Shown here piece after piece: positions 59,314 to 64,000 of a stretch of 64,000 nt of DNA. How positions within the stretch are numbered: the first letter of the stretch is position 1; the number at the start of each line of letters is the position of its first letter. The notes beneath the pieces were generated by a model. The model ran no database searches. It was not told the origin of the DNA and saw nothing but the letters and a program-made list of their open reading frames with translations. The position numbers and the translations under genes are program-made. Where the stretch lies: NCBI GenBank assembly GCA_049587755.1, contig JBAVEN010000108.1, positions 51,814 through 115,813 of the forward strand, given 5' to 3'. This DNA is from Bog-375 sp049587755 (GTDB lineage Bacteria > Acidobacteriota > Terriglobia > Bryobacterales > Bryobacteraceae).

Positions 59314-60837
59314 TCACGCGGATTCCGGCTCCCACCCTTTCCGGTACTCGCGAGACAGGTAATTGTTCGCCTCGGAATCGTTGGTGATCTTCATGCTCTC
59401 CGCATTGTATTCGAGCTTGCGTCCCGTGCGCAGCGCTACCGCATACAGGTTGACCGCCTCTGAAATGGGCCACGCGTTCAGGAAACTCCCAGGCGACGGC
59501 GCGCCGCCCCGGCAGGCCTCCACCCATTTGAGGAGTCCGGGTTGAACGCGGTCTCCACTGGGCTGCTCGGGAGCAGGAGGTGTTGTGTACCCGCGCATCT
59601 TCGATTCAGGAATCAGGTGCGGGCTATCCACGTGGAAGCCTGCCAGGATCTTGCCCTCATCGCCGACGAACATCATGCCTTCGGACGGAAGGTCCTTATG
59701 TTCCTCCCCTATTTCGTCCGGTGTCGGAGGCTTGATCCCACCCTCATACCAGACCAAGTCCACCGGCGGCCTCTGCCCCCGGGCGGGATACTTGAACCGC
59801 ACCACGCTGGCTGCGGGAAACGAGAAATCGTTCTTGATGGTTGCCGATACGTTTTCCGTCAGCGTGCAGTTGTGAGTCAGCATCGGCTCGATGCTGACAG
59901 GGCCGCTCAGCTCCAAGGCATTGAACACCGTCCAGAGACTGTAGTGGCCCATGTCCGCCATGCTGCCGCCACCGAAGTCATACCACCCGCGAAAGACCAT
60001 GTGCGTGTAGTTCGGATGGTATGGGCGGAATGCCTCCGGGCCAAGCCAGAGATCCCAGTCGAAGCCCTTAGGGACAGGAGGCGCTTCCGTCGGGAGGGTC
60101 GGATATTGCGGCCACACCGGGCGGTTCGTCCAGTTATGGATCTCGCGGAGGCTTCCTACGGCTCCGTCCCGGATCCAGGCCATAACCTGTTCCATGGACC
60201 CGTTCGCGTCCCACGGCAGGAAGTGGGTGGCCACGCCTTTCGTTTGGATGGTGTCGAGGACGAGTCGGGCTTCGGTCAGACGGTTGGCGATCGGCTTGTG
60301 CATCACCACGTGCTTGCCGCGCTTCGCTGCGGCGATGCTGATGATCCCGTGGAGATGGTCAGGCGTCATGATCTTGACTGCGTCAACGTCCTTCTCTTTG
60401 TCGAGCAACTCACGATAGTCGGCATAAGAAGAGCAGCCGGTGAACTTATCCGTGGATCTTTGCGTGGCATAGTAAGTGTCCACGATATCTTTCGCCGCCT
60501 CGCGGCCGCCCGGGATTACGCCATCGGCGCCGGCCCACCATTCCGGTCTGCCCAATGTGGATCGAATCGCGCTGAGAAGACCACTGCGAGACCAGTCGCG
60601 ATATCCGACGGCATCCCGGCTCGGGTCGCAAACCGACACAACCTGGATGTCCGGAACCGCGAGCATCGGCAACAGTTCACGCAGACCCTCCGTTCCTACG
60701 CCGATGTAAGCCAGAGTGATCTTGTCGCTCGGGGCGATGAACCCGGGTCCTCCCAGCACAGGCCGCGGAACAATCGTGAATGCGGCAACGCCTGCTGCGG
60801 CTCCCAGAAACTCGCGGCGGTTCTGATCGGGTGTCAT
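59314..60837 (-). CDS. Tat-exported Gfo/Idh/MocA-family oxidoreductase
   Basis: 507 residues, AGGAGG six bases before the ATG. N-terminal Tat signal MTPDQNRREFLGAAAGVAAF. Rossmann domain: ITLAYIGVGTEGLRELLPML, then VDAVKIMTPDHLHGIISIAA (NAD/substrate pocket), and the Lys of the family EKP motif is here KHVVMHKPIANRL. The C-terminal domain has RGWYDFGGGSMADMGHYSLW, where conserved metal- or sugar-binding Asp/His reside. Acidobacterial members oxidise sugars or inositols. The substitution of the family Glu by His in MHKP is common in secreted members. Operon with the isomerase-like lipoprotein. Confidence 0.9.
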   Translation of the reverse strand: MTPDQNRREFLGAAAGVAAFTIVPRPVLGGPGFIAPSDKITLAYIGVGTEGLRELLPMLAVPDIQVVSVCDPSRDAVGYRDWSRSGLLSAIRSTLGRPEWWAGADGVIPGGREAAKDIVDTYYATQRSTDKFTGCSSYADYRELLDKEKDVDAVKIMTPDHLHGIISIAAAKRGKHVVMHKPIANRLTEARLVLDTIQTKGVATHFLPWDANGSMEQVMAWIRDGAVGSLREIHNWTNRPVWPQYPTLPTEAPPVPKGFDWDLWLGPEAFRPYHPNYTHMVFRGWYDFGGGSMADMGHYSLWTVFNALELSGPVSIEPMLTHNCTLTENVSATIKNDFSFPAASVVRFKYPARGQRPPVDLVWYEGGIKPPTPDEIGEEHKDLPSEGMMFVGDEGKILAGFHVDSPHLIPESKMRGYTTPPAPEQPSGDRVQPGLLKWVEACRGGAPSPGSFLNAWPISEAVNLYAVALRTGRKLEYNAESMKITNDSEANNYLSREYRKGWEPESA

Positions 60838-61035
60838 CTGCTTCCTCCTGAAGTCGACGCGACGTCGGCCATCAATGGCCGCCTGCCATCATACCCCCAT
60901 TCCACCCACTTCGTAGCAGCATGCGTCCCGTTGCGAAAGGGGCTCCCCCCTCCGGCATGACCTCGACGTGCGTTCGGTTCCTACGCCCGCCATCCCGCGG
61001 CTGCGCCGTTGCAAACTGAAGAGTATGCCGGTGTT

Positions 61036-61758
61036 TCAGAAGAGCGTCAATGTTTCCACCGGGAGGCCGCTGCGACGTGCTCGATATAGCCGAAACGTCT
61101 TCGGATGCTTCGCATATCCGTGGGTGCCGCCATTCAGCGCTAGCGCGCCGTCCAATATTCTCTTGACCTCGTCGTCCGAGTACGGTTCTTTCTGTTCGTA
61201 TACCGCCCGGTGCGCCGTAACTTTGTCGACCAGCGATTCGGTGATCCAGTCGCGGCGGTAAGCCGCACGCAAGAAGCAGCGCAGCTTCGCGACCGCCGTC
61301 GCCTTCGACGTGTCCGCCATGTCTGCGGGAAGTCCCTCGGTCTTGAAAGTCTCCAACAGGTCCACCGTTAGGTTGCCCATATAGAATGCATTTCGGGCCT
61401 CGCAGAAATTCCGCAATCGGTCGAGGAGTAACCGGTGCTGCCCGATGGTTTTCTCTCCCAGTTCATGCCGCCGCGATGGGAGGTACTTGTCAGCGCATTC
61501 TGCGACGTGGACCGTGAACAACGCCAGCTTTAGCCTGCTTCACGAAGTGGGCGGTGCACGCCGCCCGCATCCGGTCGGCTGCCTGGGCGCTGCGTCTCCA
61601 CTTGGCAACCTCCCGACGATCCAAATCTGGCACTCACACCCCATCCAGAAGCGGCGCTTCGGCAGTGGTATCCGGCTGCGATGAACGCTGCAACTTGGGG
61701 GATGCTGGTCGGATGAAGAGTTCGAGTCCACGCCGGGGTCATTGTCGGGTGGGGCCAA
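61036..61758 (-). pseudogene. Degraded tyrosine recombinase (integrase) remnant
   Basis: Two frames recover pieces of one integrase. At 61540-61758 the frame carries PPSCSVHRSRIP and GCECQIWIVGRL, the N-terminal CxCPIW-type zinc-like element of acidobacterial phage-type integrases. At 61036-61521 another frame gives the core-binding domain: KYLPSRRHELGEKTIGQHRL, LLDRLRNFCEARNAFYMGNL and PYSDDEVKRILDGALALNGG. It breaks after HPKTFRLYRARRSG and the catalytic Arg...His-x-x-Arg...Tyr domain is missing. So at least one frameshift and a C-terminal deletion. It marks an old mobile island boundary near the Doc system. Confidence 0.75.
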
Positions 61759-61889
61759 TCGAGAAGCAAGGCCTGAAACGCCCGTAATGAAATCAATCAG
61801 ATAGCGTGAAGTCGAGAAGTTTCAGGTTGGCTCCCCCAAAAACCATGGTTTCCAACCACCTCTCCGCCAAAAACGCACCCCTCGCAGCC

Positions 61890-62276
61890 TCAGTTCAACG
61901 GATTGGCCAGAACGGCGTGCTGGCGCAACCAGGTATCGAGTTCCTTGAACCGCAGAGTCCCCATTTCATACAGACCAACGAGAAAAGAGAAAGCCTCCAT
62001 ATCGTCGAACTCCAGCCGATATCCATTCACCCTCAGGAACGCTGCCATTGTTGTCACCGCGACGCGTTTGTTGCCGTCCACAAATGGATGATTCTGGGAT
62101 AGGCTTTCCCAAAGCGCGGCGGCTTCTTGAATGAGGTCAGTGTAATAGCCGCTTTGCGGTCTTGCCAAGGCGGATGCAAGAGCGCCACGATCTCGGATGC
62201 CGAGGGCCCCGCCAAATCTGGCGATCAATTGAGCGTGAACAGCGATCACCTCTCCCACGGTCGGGTAGGAGGTCAC
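61890..62276 (-). CDS. doc: Doc-family (Fic-fold) toxin
   Basis: 128 residues. Type II toxin of the death-on-curing group, which phosphorylates EF-Tu. The Fic-fold catalytic motif QNHPFVDGNKRVAV (His63 to Arg71; consensus HxFx[D/A]GNKR) is intact, and the N-terminal SYPTVGEVIAVHAQLIARFG and GIRDRGALASALARP are typical. Its ATG overlaps the antitoxin stop by four bases (62273-62276). The antitoxin is not Phd-like but a short DUF2281-like protein. Lies in a remnant island between the integrase relic and dispersed repeats. Confidence 0.88.
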   Translation of the reverse strand: MTSYPTVGEVIAVHAQLIARFGGALGIRDRGALASALARPQSGYYTDLIQEAAALWESLSQNHPFVDGNKRVAVTTMAAFLRVNGYRLEFDDMEAFSFLVGLYEMGTLRFKELDTWLRQHAVLANPLN

Positions 62277-62452
62277 TGTGCAAGCCGACGGAGCAGTTCC
62301 GGGTGTTGGTTGATGAACTCGTCAACAGCCGCGAGAAACAGTGATGACGGAGGTGATTCCTTGCGCTTCAGGAACTCGACGAATTGCCTGACGGACTCCT
62401 GTTCCTCCGGCGTTAATGAACTGATGACATCGGCAAGGTTCTCGGCGGCCAT
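62273..62452 (-). CDS. Antitoxin paired with Doc (DUF2281-like)
   Basis: 59 residues from the ATG at 62452, preferred over 62464 because GGAGG (62458-62462) sits five bases before it and the -10 TATACT (62469-62474) puts the transcript start near 62462. The pattern SLTPEEQESVRQFVEFLKRK matches the DUF2281 antitoxin opening, followed by a second helix SLFLAAVDEFINQHPELLRR that probably wraps the toxin. Normal Doc partners are Phd proteins of about 70-75 residues with a YefM-type N-domain, which is not visible here. Stop overlaps the doc start. Confidence 0.7.
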   Translation of the reverse strand: MAAENLADVISSLTPEEQESVRQFVEFLKRKESPPSSLFLAAVDEFINQHPELLRRLAQ

Positions 62453-62541
62453 AGCTGCCTCCATTCGCAGTATAACCCCGGCGAAACGTGGCTCGCATTC
62501 GCAATGGGTATCACTCGGTAGCAACAGATGGCAACGGATAG

Positions 62542-62556
62542 CACTGCATAGCAGTG
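62542..62556. repeat. Small hairpin upstream of the Doc system
   Basis: CACTGC and GCAGTG pair around ATA. It is inside a tract with repeated G(G/C)A(A/T)... units (GCAACAGATGGCAACGGATA), just before dispersed repeat copy 2. It is too short for a terminator. Confidence 0.3.
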
Positions 62557-62705
62557 GCTCCCCAGTCTGGACACGTTTCGAACTCTTGGGGCTCAGTTGA
62601 TTCTCTGATCGAACCCTCAGACGTCTGTTGTTTTTCAGTTCGATTCGAGCGCACCGCCGACACTTGGCCACGGTGGGCACCCAGTCTGGACACGTCTCGA
62701 ACTCG
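62556..62705. repeat. Dispersed repeat, copies 2 and 3
   Basis: CCCAGTCTGGACACGTTTCGAACTC occurs at 62561-62585 and again with one mismatch at 62680-62704; only the first 20 bases are considered diagnostic. The block at 62556-62589 also matches the copy at 54193-54225 (GGCTCCCCA...ACACGTTTCGAACT). No coding content was found in the 62465-62840 gap. Confidence 0.55.
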
Positions 62706-62840
62706 GCACGGGAGCGCAAGCTAACCTCCCGATAGCGCGTATTCCGGCCGGAACAGCAGATCCGCGAGATGGCGACTTGGGGTTCAGGATGCAGTGCTCG
62801 CCGGATTTGTTCGCGGAAACCACAAAGGCCGGCGACGGAT

Positions 62841-63051
62841 TTACTTCGCCGCGGGTTTGCATCTGGGATTGGCGATTTCGACCCTGCGGTTCCTCATCCG
62901 GCCTTCGTCGGAGTTGTTGTCAGCGACGGGTTGGGTTTTGCCGTAGCCCTTAGCGGTCAGGCGGGCGGCGGCGACTCCGTGCTGTGTCAGCCAGGTCATG
63001 ACTGAACGAGCGCGAGCTTCGGACAGAGTCTGATTGTAGTCAGCAGAAGTT
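62841..63051 (-). pseudogene. OmpA C-terminal domain remnant
   Basis: The minus strand encodes about 68 residues ending at TAA 62841-62843: YNQTLSEARARSVMTWLTQH, GVAAARLTAKGYGKTQPVAD and NNSDEGRMRNRRVEIANPRC. This is the peptidoglycan-binding half of an OmpA-like domain, with the conserved Arg of the RxxNRRVE segment. Just before it the frame has a TAG, and no start codon or signal peptide precedes it, so the gene is truncated. The divergent neighbour begins 17 bp away, implying a rearrangement breakpoint. Confidence 0.75.
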
Positions 63052-63068
63052 GGGATACCCTAAAGTTC

Positions 63069-63782
63069 ATGATCCCCAAAACTCGAATGGCCACAGTGGT
63101 CGCCGGTTTGACGGCCTTGTTGCTGATCGCCCCGCGCGGTTGGGCAGGGCAAACGTTCGCGCTGGATTCCACAAAAGGCTTGCAGCCGCACAAAGTGACA
63201 GTAGAGACGGTGACTTACCTAAGCCGCAAAGCGGCCCGGGTGATGCCGCTGCCGGAGGAGGACGCGGCGTGGGTGGCGGCCCGGATGACAGGCGAAGGCG
63301 GTGGAATCGTGGTTCTCCCAGACACTACGTTTCATGACGGCACGATTGAGGTGGATCTCGCGGGCAAGCCCCGCGCCGGAGCCCCCGCCGAAGCCCGCGG
63401 GTTTGTGGGCGTGGCCTTCCGGGTGACAGGAGACGCATCAAAATATGAATGCTTCTATATTCGCCCCACAAACGGTCGTGCCGACGACCAGGTGCGGCGG
63501 AATCACTCGGCGCAGTACATCTCGATTCCGGATTACGAGTGGCTCAGGTTGCGAAAAGAGTCGCCAGGACAGTACGAGTCGTATGTGGATCTGGTGCCAG
63601 GCGAGTGGACCAAGATCAAGGTAAAAGTAAGCGGCGCTCAGGCGCGACTCTACGTCAATGGTTCTCCACAGCCCGTGCTGGTAGTGAACGATCTCAAACT
63701 CGGGGACAGCAAAGGTGCCGTGGCATTGTGGATCGGGGGGGGAACCGAGGCGTACTTCACCAATCTGCGGCTATCGGAGTGA
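63069..63782 (+). CDS. Exported LamG/DUF1080-like protein
   Basis: 237 residues. Signal peptide MIPKTRMATVVAGLTALLLIAPRGWA (ATG at 63069; a second ATG at 63087). Beta-sandwich of the concanavalin class: VLPDTTFHDGTIEVDLAGKP, FVGVAFRVTGDASKYECFYI, RPTNGRADDQVRRNHSAQYI, WTKIKVKVSGAQARLYVNGS and the end WIGGGTEAYFTNLRLSE. It resembles DUF1080 and LamG-type secreted proteins of Acidobacteria; a carbohydrate-binding or hydrolytic role is likely but unproved. The gene follows the OmpA remnant divergently, with no visible SD. Confidence 0.85.
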   Translation: MIPKTRMATVVAGLTALLLIAPRGWAGQTFALDSTKGLQPHKVTVETVTYLSRKAARVMPLPEEDAAWVAARMTGEGGGIVVLPDTTFHDGTIEVDLAGKPRAGAPAEARGFVGVAFRVTGDASKYECFYIRPTNGRADDQVRRNHSAQYISIPDYEWLRLRKESPGQYESYVDLVPGEWTKIKVKVSGAQARLYVNGSPQPVLVVNDLKLGDSKGAVALWIGGGTEAYFTNLRLSE

Positions 63783-63875
63783 CGCTTTTCTCTGTCTCGA
63801 AGCAACCTGTAGTTGCGGGAGGCGGACAGCGAGTTCGAGTGTTGAACTGGGGTTGCTTGTAAAGCGCAGATTTGA

Positions 63876-64000
63876 GGCTCTTGATCAAAAACGGGGGCAG
63901 ACGCTAATCCCGGGATTGGTAAAACAATCTTGGGAGATAACGTTTTGACCGAATCCGCGATGATTTTGGGCCTGCCCGATCTCCAGATTACCGACATTCA
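63876..64000 (+). mobile_element. Left end of an ISL3-type insertion sequence (cut by window edge)
   Basis: A short frame starting with TTG at 63945 (GGGAG nine bases upstream; ATG at 63960 alternative) reads LTESAMILGLPDLQITDI, which matches the N-terminus of ISL3-family transposases. The preceding GGCTCTTGATCAAAAACGGG (63876-63895) is the likely left terminal inverted repeat. The right end is outside the window, so the family is inferred from 18 residues and the arrangement. Confidence 0.6.
63945..64000 (+). CDS. ISL3-family transposase (5' fragment)
   Basis: Only the first 18 residues (LTESAMILGLPDLQITDI) fall inside the window. ISL3 transposases begin with this LGLP-x-LxI pattern and continue with a zinc-finger; the catalytic part cannot be checked. 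Start codon is TTG at 63945 or ATG at 63960. Confidence 0.5.
   Translation, partial: MTESAMILGLPDLQITDI

Noticed and set aside
59542..60960. Open 472-codon plus-strand frame opposite the Gfo/Idh/MocA gene
   Set aside because: Antisense shadow with no family features; the minus-strand gene has Tat signal, Rossmann motif and ribosome site.

Overview
The window is GC-rich and densely coded. It looks like a chromosome segment of an acidobacterium of the Solibacter/Bryobacterales type. The pointers are a VWFA-related secreted protein cut by the left edge, a reaction-centre-type cytochrome c domain protein, 3-keto-disaccharide hydrolase (DUF1080)-type proteins, Tat-exported Gfo/Idh/MocA and sugar-isomerase proteins, a PEP-CTERM protein, a CarboxypepD_reg-like insertion in an alpha-2-macroglobulin, and GC-rich palindromic intergenic elements. 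No 16S or other marker is present, so the assignment is inference.

Layout. 1-2.2 kb: VWFA protein, a small hypothetical, a cyclophilin and nadD. 2.3-7.8 kb: a LysR regulator divergent from leuA-leuB-leuC-leuD, with a visible sigma70-like promoter and an upstream LysR-type box; LeuA lacks the usual C-terminal feedback domain. 8-10.2 kb: OsmC peroxidase, a STAS anti-anti-sigma factor and a CoA-disulfide-reductase-like flavoprotein. 10.3-12.9 kb: a palindromic element, then modABC for molybdate. 13-20.3 kb: an MBL-fold hydrolase, a 31-residue membrane micro-ORF with a strong terminator, an operon of MFS/spermidine-synthase fusion, membrane glycosyltransferase and methyltransferase-GT2 fusion, a cytochrome, a 209-bp inverted-repeat element and a DUF1080 protein. 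20.4-24.6 kb: a two-domain glycosyltransferase, a VapBC pair and tRNA-Val(UAC).

24.6-29.3 kb: a membrane Ser/Thr kinase with an N-terminal zinc ribbon, a 7Fe-type ferredoxin, a Tat-exported aldo/keto reductase and a cupin. 29.3-38.7 kb: sugar-nucleotide and glycan genes, including a large fusion of a fucokinase-like GHMP kinase with a UDP-sugar pyrophosphorylase, its overlapping GalU-like partner, a PEP-CTERM protein, a GT2-GT4 fusion, a methyltransferase and a diphthine-ammonia-ligase-like ATPase. 38.7-44.4 kb: an Hsp70 remnant and a 1768-residue alpha-2-macroglobulin-like protein with an intact thioester motif and an enlarged bait-side insert. 44.6-50.0 kb: an acyl-CoA degradation operon of the Atu/Liu type (carboxyltransferase, AtuA split into two genes, enoyl-CoA hydratase, acyl-CoA dehydrogenase) without a biotin-carboxylase subunit.

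50-60.8 kb: a secreted hypothetical, a zinc-free MDR oxidoreductase, a polytopic membrane protein, an LpxD-like acyltransferase with a GT4 glycosyltransferase, an acyl-CoA ligase and a Tat-exported sugar isomerase/oxidoreductase pair. 61-64 kb is a degraded accessory zone: integrase remnant, Doc-type toxin with a DUF2281-like antitoxin, dispersed repeats, an OmpA C-terminal remnant, a LamG/DUF1080-like secreted protein and the first bases of an ISL3-type insertion sequence.

No CRISPR array, rRNA or prophage was seen. The best candidates for undescribed biology are the GHMP-kinase/pyrophosphorylase fusion with its degenerate GalU partner, the alpha-2-macroglobulin insert, the split-AtuA operon, the 31-residue peptide and the palindromic mobile elements.
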